This document shows, piece by piece, positions 1 through 9,341 of a stretch of 64,000 bases of DNA. The notes under the pieces were generated by a model that did not search any database, was not told the origin of the DNA, and saw only the letters and a program-made list of their open reading frames with translations. Position numbers and translations under genes: made by a program. The stretch is from assembly GCA_905479495.1 (NCBI GenBank), contig CAJQMR010000007.1:372001-436000 (forward strand), read 5' to 3'. The stretch comes from an uncultured Anaerolineae bacterium. GTDB taxonomy: Bacteria; Chloroflexota; Anaerolineae; Promineifilales; Promineifilaceae. Every line of letters begins with the position of its first letter. The stretch's first letter is position 1.

Positions 1-6
1 TTTACT

Positions 7-68
7 GGGCGAGGCAGGTGGAGAATAGCCGTTTTGGTTGGCAAATATCTAACCCACCTGCCTTGCCC
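7..68. repeat. Imperfect hairpin, 'gaggcaggtgg' family
   Basis: The left arm gggcgaggcaggtgg (7-21) pairs with ccacctgccttgccc (54-68), with one mismatch. It lies directly downstream of rlmN (leftward) and could end its transcript, although no T-tract follows. The same word recurs as a hairpin at 55728-55787 and as half a copy at about 1269-1285, so it is a dispersed element rather than a unique terminator. Confidence 0.7.
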
Positions 69-75
69 CTACGTT

Positions 76-1134
76 TCACTGGGCTGCTTTTAGCTGCCCA
101 CACCCTGCGGCAATGTCGAGGCCGCGCCGCTGGCGCACGGTGCTGGGGATGCCGTATTCTGCTAATATCGCTTGGAACTGTTTGACCTGGGGGCGTTGGG
201 TGGGACGGCCGTTATACCCCACTGTCGGATTGAGCGGAATCAAATTCACGTGGCTGGGTACATTTTGCAACAGCTGGCCCAGGGCGTGCGCCTGCTCTGG
301 CGTGTCGTTTTTGTCCTCGATGAGGGTCCATTCAAAGAAGATGTGCCGATTGAGCGCCTGGGTGTAAATGCGGCAGGCGTTCATCAGCTCAGCTAGCGGC
401 CAGCGGCGGGCAGGGGGCACCAATTTTTGGCGATCGGCGTCGGTAGCGCCATGTAAACTTACTGCCAGGCGGAACGGCCGTTTCTCATCGGCCAATTTTA
501 AAATCCCCGGCACTACCCCTACCGTGCTCATGGTGATGTGCTTGGGGGCAATCGCCAATCCCTTGTGGTTCATCAAGATGTCAATAGCCGCCATCGTGTG
601 GTCATAATTGTGCAGCGGTTCGCCCATGCCCATGAAAACGATATTGCGCAGCGTCTCCCCTGTTGCAGCCAGCTTGCGCTTGACAAACAAAATTTGCCCT
701 ACAATTTCGCCGGGGGTGAGATGGCGCGTAAAGCCCATCTGTCCCGTGGCGCAGAAAACGCAGCCCATGGCGCAGCCCACCTGGGTGCTCACACACGCCG
801 TCCAGCGCCCCTTGAACTGCATGAGTACCGTTTCGATGGTTTGGCCGTCCGGCAAGGTCAGTAGAAATTTGCGTGTCAGGCCGTCGCTGCTGTCGATGGC
901 GACCTGCTGGCGTAATGTGGTCAGCGTGGCCTGCTCTCTCAGCTTTTGCTGTAGCTCTTCACGCAAATGTGTCAGCTGAGACAGGTCAGTTGCGTCGTTT
1001 TGGTACAAACCCAGCCAGATTTGTTCAGCGTGGTAAGCGGAGTAGCCCCATTGTTGGCAAACGGCCGTTAGCTCCGCCAGAGTCAAATCATGCAAATTAA
1101 TCGTTTCGGTTTCAGTCAGCGAAATTGGTTGCAT
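76..1134 (-). CDS. rlmN: 23S rRNA (adenine2503-C2)/tRNA (adenine37-C2) methyltransferase RlmN
   Basis: A 352-residue radical-SAM enzyme that methylates C2 of A2503 in 23S rRNA, and in some bacteria A37 of tRNA. The radical-SAM cluster motif CX3CX2C is C121, C125 and C128, inside the family signature GCAMGCVFCATG. The acceptor cysteine expected near the end is present in AAGCGQL (about C345). Length is normal for RlmN. I chose the ATG at 1134 because residues upstream (an extension to a TTG at 1197) have no family similarity. No clear Shine-Dalgarno is visible. The gene stands alone; the next gene leftward lies outside the window. Identification is firm. Confidence 0.97.
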   Translation of the reverse strand: MQPISLTETETINLHDLTLAELTAVCQQWGYSAYHAEQIWLGLYQNDATDLSQLTHLREELQQKLREQATLTTLRQQVAIDSSDGLTRKFLLTLPDGQTIETVLMQFKGRWTACVSTQVGCAMGCVFCATGQMGFTRHLTPGEIVGQILFVKRKLAATGETLRNIVFMGMGEPLHNYDHTMAAIDILMNHKGLAIAPKHITMSTVGVVPGILKLADEKRPFRLAVSLHGATDADRQKLVPPARRWPLAELMNACRIYTQALNRHIFFEWTLIEDKNDTPEQAHALGQLLQNVPSHVNLIPLNPTVGYNGRPTQRPQVKQFQAILAEYGIPSTVRQRRGLDIAAGCGQLKAAQ

Positions 1135-1266
1135 AAGTCGATTGTAGCTAAATTCCCCTGAATTGCGTAATGATGATCGCGCACAATAGCCAAACAATAT
1201 ATGCTAAATTTTCAGGGTCGCGTGGTGGGGGTGGAGATTGCCCAGGCCACGGCGTCAGCCGAGCCG

Positions 1267-2541
1267 TTACCCATCTGCCTTGCCCCACCTTGCCAACTCC
1301 GCCAACCGCCGCCGTAAAAACCGTTTTTCCACTGCATTTTGGCATAAATCCAGGGCGATAGTGTAGGCGTCATGAGCATCATCTCTAAAGCCAGCCCGGC
1401 GCAGCAGGTCGGCGCGGGCGGCGTGGAACAGGTGATAATGGTCCAGGGTACCCGCTTCAGCCAATTCGTCTAGCAGGCTCAGGCCACGCATGGGACCTTC
1501 GGCCATGGCAATGGCCACGGCCCAGTTCAGCACCACCACAGGTGAGTGGGTATATTGTTGCAGTGCCTGGTACAGGGCAGCAATTTGCGGCCAATCGGTT
1601 TCTTGGGGCGTGGTGGCCTGGTCGTGCAGGGCAGCAATGGCGGCTTGAATCTGGTAGGGGCCGGGTTGTTTCATGTGGAGGGCGCGTTCGAGAACGGCCG
1701 TTCCCACTTCAATCTGCTCCTGATCCCACTGGCTGCGATCTTGATCCTCTAGCAAAATTAACTCCCCGCTGTTGCCCACGCGGGCATGGCGGCGAGCATC
1801 ATGCAGCAACATCAGGGCCAGCAAGCCCAATGCCTCTGCATCTTCTTCCAGGTTAGGATCTTCGGCCAGCAGCTCATTCAAAATGCGCGCCAGCCGGATG
1901 GCTTCACTGCTCAGCTCTTGCCGGATGAGCGCATCGCCGCTGCTGGCGTTGTATCCCTCGTTAAAAATAAGATAGAGCGTGGTGAGGACGGCGTTTAGCC
2001 GCTCCGGCAGCAAGTCGGTTGGGGGGACGCGGTAAGGAATGCCTGCCTGGGCAATTTTGCGCTTGGCGCGTACCAGACGTTGGGCCATGGTGGGGATGGG
2101 GACGAGGAAGGCGGCGGCGATTTCGGCCGTTTCCAGACCGCCCAACGTACGCAAAGTCAGCGCCACCTGTGCCTCCAGCGACAGGGCTGGATGGCAGCAG
2201 GTAAATATCAGCTTGAGGCGTTCGTCAGGAATGCTGTCCATTTCGTACTCGTCGGGATTTGTTGGTTTTTGCGTCAGTTCCACAAGGTGTGGCTGCTTTT
2301 GGTCAAAATTTTTACGGCGGCGAATGCGGTCGATGGCTCTGTTGCGGGCTGTGGTGGTAATCCATGCGCCTGGATTACTGGGCAGGCCATCGCGTGGCCA
2401 TTTTTCCAGGGCGACGATCATCGCTTCCTGGAAGGCGTCCTCGGCCAGATCAAAATCATTCAGATAGCTGATGAGCGCGGCCAGCACCCGGCCAGATTCT
2501 TCACGAAACGTGCGCTCAATGGTTTGGTGAATATCTTCCAT
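1267..2541 (-). CDS. ECF42-type RNA polymerase sigma factor with C-terminal helical extension
   Basis: A 424-residue extracytoplasmic-function sigma factor. The sigma2 region lies at about residues 15-80 ([20 protein letters not shown], then the [11 protein letters not shown] helix) and sigma4 at about 115-165 ([10 protein letters not shown], then [12 protein letters not shown]). It is followed by a 250-residue TPR-like extension with the DUF6596 signature. Such long sigma factors linked to DGPF proteins are the ECF42 group, in which the extension is needed for activity and no classical anti-sigma factor is present. Here two DGPF genes lie directly upstream on the same strand (2611-2958 and 3092-3445), exactly that arrangement. 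Start at the ATG at 2541; an upstream in-frame start would run into a repeat hairpin. What signal it senses is unknown. Confidence 0.93.
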   Translation of the reverse strand: MEDIHQTIERTFREESGRVLAALISYLNDFDLAEDAFQEAMIVALEKWPRDGLPSNPGAWITTTARNRAIDRIRRRKNFDQKQPHLVELTQKPTNPDEYEMDSIPDERLKLIFTCCHPALSLEAQVALTLRTLGGLETAEIAAAFLVPIPTMAQRLVRAKRKIAQAGIPYRVPPTDLLPERLNAVLTTLYLIFNEGYNASSGDALIRQELSSEAIRLARILNELLAEDPNLEEDAEALGLLALMLLHDARRHARVGNSGELILLEDQDRSQWDQEQIEVGTAVLERALHMKQPGPYQIQAAIAALHDQATTPQETDWPQIAALYQALQQYTHSPVVVLNWAVAIAMAEGPMRGLSLLDELAEAGTLDHYHLFHAARADLLRRAGFRDDAHDAYTIALDLCQNAVEKRFLRRRLAELARWGKADG

Positions 2542-2550
2542 AGGTAAGAG

Positions 2551-2608
2551 AGATTGGAGATCGGAGATTAGATGTGCTTGCACCCCAATCTCCAATCTCT
2601 AATCTCCA
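2551..2608. repeat. Hairpin of repeated 'gattggagatt' words
   Basis: Left arm around 2551-2571 and right arm around 2586-2608 are imperfect inverted repeats made of the word gattggagat. It sits between the DGPF gene at 2611 and the sigma gene. Related hairpins from the same word occur at 58348-58392 and 63086-63112. Confidence 0.7.
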
Positions 2609-2610
2609 AA

Positions 2611-2958
2611 TTAAAATTCAATGACGGGGCGTACTTCTACAGAGCCCGCGAGTACGGGCAGTTTGGCAGCCATTTCCAGGGCTTCTGCTTCGCTTTTGCA
2701 GTCAATGATGTAGAAACCGCCCAGCTGCTCTTTGGTCTCGGCGAAGGGGCCATCGGTGGTGAGGGTGGCCTGGTTGTCCTGGAAGCGCACCGTTTTGGCC
2801 GTGCCAGTTGGGTGCAAGGCGTCGCCGACCGGCTTCATGCCTCGTTCGGTCGCTTCTTTGGCCCAGGCGTTGTGGCCTTGAACAGCTGCCTCCCAATCTT
2901 CTGGTTTGGCAGCGTCACCCAATTTTTCATCACTGTAAATTAATAGTACATAGCGCAT
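2611..2958 (-). CDS. DGPF/YCII-related domain protein
   Basis: A 115-residue single-domain protein of the YCII-like (DGPF) family. The motif DGPFAETKEQLGG lies at about residues 69-81, after the N-terminal strand MRYVLLIYSDE. Start at the ATG at 2958 is supported by an AAGGAG Shine-Dalgarno six bases upstream. It is paralogous to the protein at 3092-3445 and lies in the same transcription direction as the ECF42 sigma gene at 1267, with which DGPF proteins are known to be genomically linked. The biochemical role of DGPF proteins is not known; the fold is ferredoxin-like and related to YciI. Confidence in family is high, in function low. Confidence 0.93.
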   Translation of the reverse strand: MRYVLLIYSDEKLGDAAKPEDWEAAVQGHNAWAKEATERGMKPVGDALHPTGTAKTVRFQDNQATLTTDGPFAETKEQLGGFYIIDCKSEAEALEMAAKLPVLAGSVEVRPVIEF

Positions 2959-3029
2959 AATTGTCTCCTTTTTACACCTGTGCTTGTCGTGTCGGCAAAG
3001 GCAGGCGTCTATCGTTGGTAGCAGAATGG

Positions 3030-3073
3030 ATTCTCGCCCCACGCCTTCGCGGGGGCAGGCACTGCGTGGGAAT
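3030..3073. repeat. dRS3-like inverted repeat (degenerate copy)
   Basis: The element begins ATTCTC and ends GGGAAT followed by gac, with the cgcccc...gggggc core between. It is a degenerate relative of the 20-bp ATTCCC-N8-GGGAAT palindrome found intact at 12107-12126. It lies between the two DGPF genes. Confidence 0.6.
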
Positions 3074-3091
3074 GACAGGAACGCCCAAATT

Positions 3092-3445
3092 TTAATCCTC
3101 AAATTCCCAAATCGGCCGTATTTCGATGCTGCCGTCTTTGGCGCCGGGAATTTTAGCAGCCCATTTAATGGCTTCGTCCAGATTTTGGCAATCGAGCAGG
3201 TAGTAGCCGCCGAGTTGTTCTTTGGTTTCGGCGAAGGGGCCGTCGGTGCTGGTGGTTTGGCCCTGGCGCACGCGCACGGTGGTGGCGGCGGTGGTGGGAT
3301 GCAGGGCTTCGCCAGCGACCATGACGCCTGCTTCACGCACGGCGTTGGTGAACGCGTAATAGTCGCCCATGTTGGCCTCGCTTTCTTCTGGGCTGCGTTG
3401 GGCATCTTGCTGCTCGTCGGTGTAGATCATCAGTAAGTATTTCAT
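3092..3445 (-). CDS. DGPF/YCII-related domain protein (paralogue)
   Basis: A 117-residue protein with the same fold and motif as its neighbour at 2611-2958: it starts MKYLLMIYTDEQQ and has DGPFAETKEQLGG at about residues 69-81. An AAGGAG Shine-Dalgarno lies seven bases before the ATG at 3445. It is the first gene of the probable unit dgpf-dgpf-ECF42 sigma, all leftward. The two copies differ outside the motif, so the pair is not a recent duplication. Function is unknown; a regulatory or enzymatic partnership with the ECF42 factor is inferred from context only. Confidence 0.93.
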   Translation of the reverse strand: MKYLLMIYTDEQQDAQRSPEESEANMGDYYAFTNAVREAGVMVAGEALHPTTAATTVRVRQGQTTSTDGPFAETKEQLGGYYLLDCQNLDEAIKWAAKIPGAKDGSIEIRPIWEFED

Positions 3446-3570
3446 GGTTTTCTCCTTATGAGTTGCTGGTTAACGGCCGTTTTTGGCCCTTTCTACACAT
3501 ACGACGAACAACCATCGACTAGATCGACACAAATCGACAACGAATTTCAAAATCAAAACCCTAAGGGTTT

Positions 3571-4965
3571 CTAAGGTGTGGTCGCTTTGCGGGCGTCGAG
3601 GGCGGCACGAATTTCGGCGTGTTTTTCGCGGGTGATGGGGTAACGGTACACAATAGGAAAGCTGATAAGCAAAATGACAGCCGGTACCAGGCTGACAAAA
3701 ATACGGAGCGCAGTGAGAACGGCCGTTGGCTGTTCTGGCAGTGCGCTTAAATTCTCGGCATTGATGTAGCCTGCTGCTTCCAAAATAAAGTTAGACAGCG
3801 CCAGTCCCAGCGAGATGCCCAGCTTTTGCAGAAAGACAAAAAAGCCGTAATAGATACCTTCCCGACGCTGGCCTGTTTCCAACTCGTCCAGTTCTACCAC
3901 ATCGGGCAACATGCTCCAGGGAACAAGATAGCCGATGCTGACGCCCACACCGGCCAGAATGGCCAGCCCAAGCAGCAGAGTAAACTGCCCCGGCTGCACA
4001 AAAAAGAGGGCAATCTCCACGGCAATCCAAAAGGACATGCCCACGTAATACACCTTTTGCTTGCCCCATTTTTGGCTTACCTTGGACCACATGAGTAAAA
4101 AGACGAACGCGGAAACCTGGAGAGCAAAGGCCAGTTGGATGAATTGATCTTCGCCGCCGACCCAGTAGCGAACATAAAGCAGCATGTTGGCTTGCACAAA
4201 CTGGATGCAGAGCCAGGAGAGCAAATAAATGGCCACAACGTAAAGAAACGGCCGATTCCTTAGCGCGATCTTTACCCCCTCCACAAAACCGGGGTCTTCT
4301 TCTTCTGTTTCTTTGAAATGGCTCTCTTCCGTAAAGGCGAAAGTGATGAAATTGCTCAGGATAATAAAGCCTGCCATAACGGCGGCGCTGATGGCGTACC
4401 CTTGGGTGACGCTAGGGAAACTCTCGATGAGGATGCTGTGGATTATCAAAGCGGCTAATCCGCCCATAATAGAAAAACTGAAGCGGAAGGAGTTGAGGCT
4501 GGTGCGTTCGTCGTAATCTTGGGTGAGTTCCGGGGTGAGGGCAGTGTAGGGGACGTTTACGGCCGTAAATCCCGTATCTAGCAGAAGGGCCACAATCAGA
4601 TAATACCAAAATAGTCCCGCCTGGCTGAGATCGGGCACGAGCCATTGCAAAAACCAGGCCAGGCCAAACGGGATCGCGCCAAAGAGCAGCCAGGGGCGGC
4701 GGCGGCCCCAACGGGTGTTGGTTCGGTCGGTCAGGCGGCCAATGAGTGGATCATTCACGCTGTCCCAAATTTTAACAACAAGGAAGATGATGCCTGCCAG
4801 GCCGGGCCGAATTCCGGCAATATCAAGTAGGAAAGCATTGAGGAAGAAGCCCTGGATCGAAGCGACCAGCGCCGGACCCAGATCGCCCACGCCAAAGGCC
4901 AGCTTGCGGCCAAAACTGAGCTTGTCAGCGGGGGCAGTTGCAATGGGTGTAGTGGGTGTGGACAT
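3571..4965 (-). CDS. MFS sugar:cation symporter, GPH family
   Basis: A 464-residue membrane protein with about 12 hydrophobic segments. It has the glycoside-pentoside-hexuronide (GPH/MelB) signature: an N-terminal GDLGPALV segment and the cytoplasmic loop DRTNTRWGRRRPWLL at about residues 80-95. GPH members import glycosides or sugars with H+ or Na+; the substrate cannot be read from the sequence. A GGAGAAGG Shine-Dalgarno stands before the ATG at 4965. It appears to be a single gene: no glycosidase or regulator is adjacent. The short palindrome aaccctaagggttt at about 3558-3572 overlaps its stop codon and might assist termination. Confidence 0.92.
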   Translation of the reverse strand: MSTPTTPIATAPADKLSFGRKLAFGVGDLGPALVASIQGFFLNAFLLDIAGIRPGLAGIIFLVVKIWDSVNDPLIGRLTDRTNTRWGRRRPWLLFGAIPFGLAWFLQWLVPDLSQAGLFWYYLIVALLLDTGFTAVNVPYTALTPELTQDYDERTSLNSFRFSFSIMGGLAALIIHSILIESFPSVTQGYAISAAVMAGFIILSNFITFAFTEESHFKETEEEDPGFVEGVKIALRNRPFLYVVAIYLLSWLCIQFVQANMLLYVRYWVGGEDQFIQLAFALQVSAFVFLLMWSKVSQKWGKQKVYYVGMSFWIAVEIALFFVQPGQFTLLLGLAILAGVGVSIGYLVPWSMLPDVVELDELETGQRREGIYYGFFVFLQKLGISLGLALSNFILEAAGYINAENLSALPEQPTAVLTALRIFVSLVPAVILLISFPIVYRYPITREKHAEIRAALDARKATTP

Positions 4966-5036
4966 CTACCTTCTCCTCTGATAAATCCATAGATGACACA
5001 GGTTAATGTAGATTTGGGGCAATCACGGCATTTCTA

Positions 5037-5948
5037 TCACGCTTTGCGTCGTTTGGCGAATGAGTGAACGGCCGTTCCTAATGCCTCATCCCCGTCAAAC
5101 GTTTCATAATAAGCAAGCAAGTCAGGAGATAGGCTGGCTAAATCGTCCAAAGCCATGTTGGCTTCGTTGGCCGTAAGCAAGTGGCGGGCCTGCAAGAAGG
5201 TGAGCCAGGTGGGCATGAGGGTAAAGAGCGTGGCGGCGGGATACGGCCGTACCGGATCATAATTTAGCAGCTTGGCCAAAAAGCGTTGCAGCGTGTCACT
5301 GTCTGGTACAAGAGGGTGGAAGCTGGTCGGCGGTTTGGGCATGGGGCGACCGCTGCGCATCAGATCGCCTAAATCTTGCCGGGGATTGAGCTGCCCGGTG
5401 CGCCGTTCCACAAAGTAGGTGGGCAGCAGGTGGCGCAGGAGGTTGGTACGGCCGTACGGCACCTCCGCTTCTCGATAGGCAAAGGCCAAAAATTCAATCA
5501 TCAGGGCAGCCATATTTTGCGGCGGATGCTCGGCTAAATGTTCTATCTGCCACTGATATTGCGTATAGCCACTGAGGTGTGCCAGATACCGATCCAGCCC
5601 CTCAGCATCGATGGGGACGATGGCTTGCAGCGCCTGCACCAGCACATGTGGGGCCTTGGCTGGGGCATCTGGCGGCTGGCTGGCCAAATGCTGAAAGACG
5701 AGGCTGTCCGTCAGCAGGGCGGTGACGGTTTGCTGCTGCCATTCGCTGCTTTTATCGCTGGCTTGCAGCTGGGCCTGGGCCATTTGTAGCAAGTAGATGA
5801 GGTCAGACAGTTGGTTGTGGTAGCTGAGCATGTCGCTGGTTTGTTGGAAAACGGCCGTTTCTGCCAGCACTGCTTTCCCTACCTTTTCTAAATACGCCTG
5901 ACTTGCCCTGGCGTCCCATCGTGCAAAACGGTGCCAATTAATAAACAT
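5037..5948 (-). CDS. Uncharacterised helical protein coupled to a membrane glycosyltransferase-like gene
   Basis: A 303-residue, mostly helical, soluble protein I cannot assign. It has no signal peptide, no membrane segment and no recognisable catalytic motif. It is rich in Leu, Gln and Ala, with a basic C-terminus (FAKRRKA). Its ATG at 5948 lies inside the 3' end of the upstream membrane-protein gene (11-base overlap), so translation is probably coupled and the two products may act together. Four copies of the ACGGCCGT palindrome fall within the gene, in contrast to its two AT-richer upstream neighbours. The reading frame is long and continuous, so the gene is real. Confidence 0.8.
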   Translation of the reverse strand: MFINWHRFARWDARASQAYLEKVGKAVLAETAVFQQTSDMLSYHNQLSDLIYLLQMAQAQLQASDKSSEWQQQTVTALLTDSLVFQHLASQPPDAPAKAPHVLVQALQAIVPIDAEGLDRYLAHLSGYTQYQWQIEHLAEHPPQNMAALMIEFLAFAYREAEVPYGRTNLLRHLLPTYFVERRTGQLNPRQDLGDLMRSGRPMPKPPTSFHPLVPDSDTLQRFLAKLLNYDPVRPYPAATLFTLMPTWLTFLQARHLLTANEANMALDDLASLSPDLLAYYETFDGDEALGTAVHSFAKRRKA

Positions 5949-7302
5949 TGTACGCCGGTATCACAATCTGCCAGATAATCCAGCTGTTAATGAAAAGCAA
6001 AAAAACAGCCAGAAAACTAATCAAATAAACTTTATGCCTTTGCCGTGATTTTGAAAAGATGGTTACGATTTGACCAAGCCCAATGCCAGAAAACATGGTG
6101 AGAATGGGCAGCAGAGCAAACAGGTAGCGAAATTGAGGCTGGAAGCGATTGAGATTGATGCGTAGATAACCACCAACAATCGCCCCTATCCATAAGAGCA
6201 ATATGAGTGCCTGAAGCTTGAAGGTTGACTTTTGGTAACTTGACTTCACAAACAAGAATATTCCCGCTACGTTGCTCAAACCAATAAAGCCCCACCACAA
6301 ATTAGTTTGCCATTGAGGGGCAAATATATTCATCATGCCAAAGCCTACCCAGCCAGAGCTCAACGTCAAGTTTGCCACATCTACCCAATACGACCACTCT
6401 GAGGCCCTTCCTGCAATTCTATTCGTACTACCAAAGGTATACTGAACATGCTCACTTAAAATCGGATGTTGGGTAAGCAGAAGCAGGGTGCCCAAAACTA
6501 TTGCCAGGCTAAACAGCGTTGGCGCGATGTATTGTTTCCGTTTTGTGGCGGAGAACCAGATTTCTGCTGGAATGACAATAATCAGCATAATTAGCAGATA
6601 AAGTGTTGTAAGTTTCGTCAAGATGGCCAGGCAAGAAAATAAGGTTGCCCAAATAAATCTTTGGGGTTTCCCAATATCCAACAAAAGCCACAGCACCAGT
6701 ATAGATAGCGGGATGGAAAGAGCATCGTTGTTAATGGCGCGGCTCATGAATAAAAACTGGGGCCAACCTGCCAGGATGGTAACGGCGAGCAGAGCATAAA
6801 GTTTTTTCTGTGGTGCTACCCGCCTGGTAATGCCATAAGTGAGCAAGCACATTAGCCCCCATAAAAAAATTGAGAGGAACCGAGGGAGGAGCATGATTGC
6901 CGGTTCTTCCATGGGAAACATTCCACTTTTTGCTGCATGTAAAAACATATTGGGTGAAGGGCCATTGGGATTAGAGGGTGGGAATTCATAATGAAGCGGT
7001 TCGTTGGTGATGAGATGGACTGCTTTTTGCAGGTAGCCTGTAAGCAAATAATAGCCGGGCATATGGTAGCAAACAATGCCAGAAAGCGCGTAGGTTCGTG
7101 CCCAACTTTGGCCCGTAGCCTCCGGTTTCATTATTGGCAGTCGATTGAGCCTGGACACTTGCTCGATACATTGAACGTGTCCTCCTTCATCTGGTGATTC
7201 GCCAGAAGGGATGACAAATAGATATCCAAACGCAAGGAGCAGAAACAGGACTAGGGGGATCGCTAAATCTTTAATGAGTTGACGACCGTTTTCAGAAAGC
7301 AT
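5938..7302 (-). CDS. Polytopic membrane protein, DUF2142 / GT-C glycosyltransferase-like
   Basis: About 454 residues with roughly 10-11 hydrophobic segments. The first outside loop carries GESPDEGGHVQCIEQV, which matches the acidic substrate-binding loop (Asp-Glu) after the first membrane helix in GT-C enzymes and in the DUF2142 family. These proteins transfer sugars from polyprenyl-phosphate donors; donor and acceptor are unknown here. I chose the ATG at 7302; a TTG at 7320 is possible and neither has a clear Shine-Dalgarno. The gene follows another GT-C-like gene (7339-9276) after 36 bases and overlaps the next gene by 11 bases, suggesting an operon of three. It is AT-rich and nearly free of ACGGCCGT. 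Confidence 0.8.
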   Translation of the reverse strand: MLSENGRQLIKDLAIPLVLFLLLAFGYLFVIPSGESPDEGGHVQCIEQVSRLNRLPIMKPEATGQSWARTYALSGIVCYHMPGYYLLTGYLQKAVHLITNEPLHYEFPPSNPNGPSPNMFLHAAKSGMFPMEEPAIMLLPRFLSIFLWGLMCLLTYGITRRVAPQKKLYALLAVTILAGWPQFLFMSRAINNDALSIPLSILVLWLLLDIGKPQRFIWATLFSCLAILTKLTTLYLLIMLIIVIPAEIWFSATKRKQYIAPTLFSLAIVLGTLLLLTQHPILSEHVQYTFGSTNRIAGRASEWSYWVDVANLTLSSGWVGFGMMNIFAPQWQTNLWWGFIGLSNVAGIFLFVKSSYQKSTFKLQALILLLWIGAIVGGYLRINLNRFQPQFRYLFALLPILTMFSGIGLGQIVTIFSKSRQRHKVYLISFLAVFLLFINSWIIWQIVIPAYNVY

Positions 7303-7338
7303 AGAGAGTTGTTTTACCAAAAATTTGTGTGTAAAAGT

Positions 7339-9276
7339 TCAATCGCTCAAAGTAATGTGACCTAAGCCAAAAACATTATCACCCCGTGTTGGGAAGATGC
7401 GTATCCGATCAAATCCGGTTTGGCTGGCGGTTGGAGGCACGTTGACGATGTGAATGGCTAACCCGTCTGGTGTATATGGGGCTAAAAGTGTTTGTTGCCC
7501 TACTTCTTTGGTCCCATTGAAATAAATAATCTGGTAATCATCATTGTTGTCGAGGCTGAGTTCTAGTTGGGTATTGTGTACGGTCGTTTCTAACTCAACT
7601 TCTACTCCTTGCACCGTAAAAATAATCACGCCTTTGCTGTCCAAGGCTGTTCCTTCTGGTAGTGGCGTTTGAACGGCCGTAAACGGAATTCGAACCATTT
7701 TAGGATAACGGTACGCTTCAAAATTGATTAAATCATCATAATAACCGGTATTCATCCGCCAAATCTCTCGCAATCTGTCGCTGCTGAATAGAGTCCCTCG
7801 GGTTATGATTGACAGTTTGTCATAGTATTGGGCCAGGGCTGGATCTGTTAACCGATTTTGCCCGCTCTCTAGAGTTTCCTCATATCCTTCAGGAACCAGA
7901 CGGCCGAAATGCCCAATGCGCCAATTGAGCTGCCTTACCGCAGGCAGCCGGGCTAATAATGGGTCTGCTAAGGCGTAGAAATCAATAACATGAATCTCCG
8001 GACCACCATAAAACGCAAATATGCCAATTGAGAGTTTAGTGAAAACATCCTGATCGGCTTTTTGTGCCTGTATGCCTTCGATACGAGGTTCAAAGTTTGG
8101 CAAACTATTGGTACGGCTGACGTTTATCAGTCCGGTGTAAGGTGTATACACTGAACGTTCATCAGCAATGCCCCGTTTATCACGCAAGGCTGCTTCGTTA
8201 ATAGGTTTCGGTATCAAGGTAGGCTGAATGCCACCAAGATCGATGATGAGAATCATGACGAAGGCCAACTGCCCCAGACTGGTTTTTAAGGAAGGGAGTT
8301 TGTACTGAAAAATGATAATAACAGCACACAGAAGAGGTGCGGTAAAGAAACGGCCGCTCATAAAATCCCCACCGATGCGAACAATATAAAGTAAATATAG
8401 GCCAATCCCAAATGCCAAAGGCAGAATCATTTTTTGCCTTATGTAAGCAGCCAGAAATAAGCTGCTGGCAATGAGGATTAAAGTTATCGGATCGAACCAA
8501 ATAGAATTGAAAAAATAATACAGACCTTGCTCAAAAAGCTCACCAGCGGCAATGCCTGTGTTCAATTTGGCATAGGCTGTGTTGGGAAAAGGGAACCCAT
8601 AGTAAAAGGTTGAAAACGCCAGCCACAGAACAAGTGGTAAAAAGCCCGCTGCCCAATAAATGAAGGATCGTTTGCCTTTAAGTAACCAAAATCTAAAGAG
8701 AAGGGCAGGCAAAAATAGCAAAATAATATCCATCCGGTTGACTGCAGCCAGCGCAGCGACAAACGAGAGCCAAAACAGGGTCTTCTCAGAAGGCTCCCAT
8801 TTGAAATAGATGATGAAGAAAATGACAAGCAGCAAATGGGTCAGCGGATTTTCCAGGCCAGAGGTGGAATAATCAATAAAAGCCCGCGATGAAATCAGGC
8901 CCAAAATGCCCAGAGCGGCCGTTGTTTTGGAATGTGTAAGCTGGTTGGCTAATAAAAAGAGGGCCAGCAAGGAAATAGCGATGCTCAGAAAGATGCTGGT
9001 AAAGAAGATTTCATGGGTAAACGCATAGAAGAAGCTGTTCAAAAACATCCATAAAGGGTGTGTGTATACTTGCACTCTTTCTACAGGGTTCCAAGTTAAA
9101 CCATACCCATTGACAAAATTATCAACCGTGCGGAACGTAATGTACGCGTCATCAGACAGCCAGGCATCCCGGAGAATGATGTAACCATATAAAATGAATA
9201 AAATCAGAAATGGGAAGGGGGGTTCTTTTTTGATCTGAGACGATATGTTTTCTGGATTCAAGGGAATAACCAACAA
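7339..9276 (-). CDS. GT-C arabinofuranosyltransferase-like membrane protein (AftB/ZomB type)
   Basis: A 645-residue protein: about 10 membrane helices in the first 330 residues and a large extracytoplasmic C-terminal domain. The first loop reads LSDDAYITFR, then GYGLTWNPVERVQVYTHPLW. This pattern (Asp-Asp-Ala-Tyr and Asn-Pro-x-Glu-Arg-Val) resembles actinobacterial AftB and the ZomB family; I base this on motif memory, not an alignment. A cell-surface glycosyl transfer role is therefore likely. No ATG is available near the front; two adjacent TTG codons at 9276 and 9273 are the probable starts. It heads a three-gene leftward unit. Base composition is lower in GC than the surroundings and only one ACGGCCGT copy is present, which could mean lateral origin. 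Confidence 0.8.
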   Translation of the reverse strand: MLVIPLNPENISSQIKKEPPFPFLILFILYGYIILRDAWLSDDAYITFRTVDNFVNGYGLTWNPVERVQVYTHPLWMFLNSFFYAFTHEIFFTSIFLSIAISLLALFLLANQLTHSKTTAALGILGLISSRAFIDYSTSGLENPLTHLLLVIFFIIYFKWEPSEKTLFWLSFVAALAAVNRMDIILLFLPALLFRFWLLKGKRSFIYWAAGFLPLVLWLAFSTFYYGFPFPNTAYAKLNTGIAAGELFEQGLYYFFNSIWFDPITLILIASSLFLAAYIRQKMILPLAFGIGLYLLYIVRIGGDFMSGRFFTAPLLCAVIIIFQYKLPSLKTSLGQLAFVMILIIDLGGIQPTLIPKPINEAALRDKRGIADERSVYTPYTGLINVSRTNSLPNFEPRIEGIQAQKADQDVFTKLSIGIFAFYGGPEIHVIDFYALADPLLARLPAVRQLNWRIGHFGRLVPEGYEETLESGQNRLTDPALAQYYDKLSIITRGTLFSSDRLREIWRMNTGYYDDLINFEAYRYPKMVRIPFTAVQTPLPEGTALDSKGVIIFTVQGVEVELETTVHNTQLELSLDNNDDYQIIYFNGTKEVGQQTLLAPYTPDGLAIHIVNVPPTASQTGFDRIRIFPTRGDNVFGLGHITLSD

Positions 9277-9341
9277 TTAATTTCTAGATGATGATTATTG
9301 AATTGTAACAGGAATTAAAGGGGCGGCTACTGCTCACGCCA

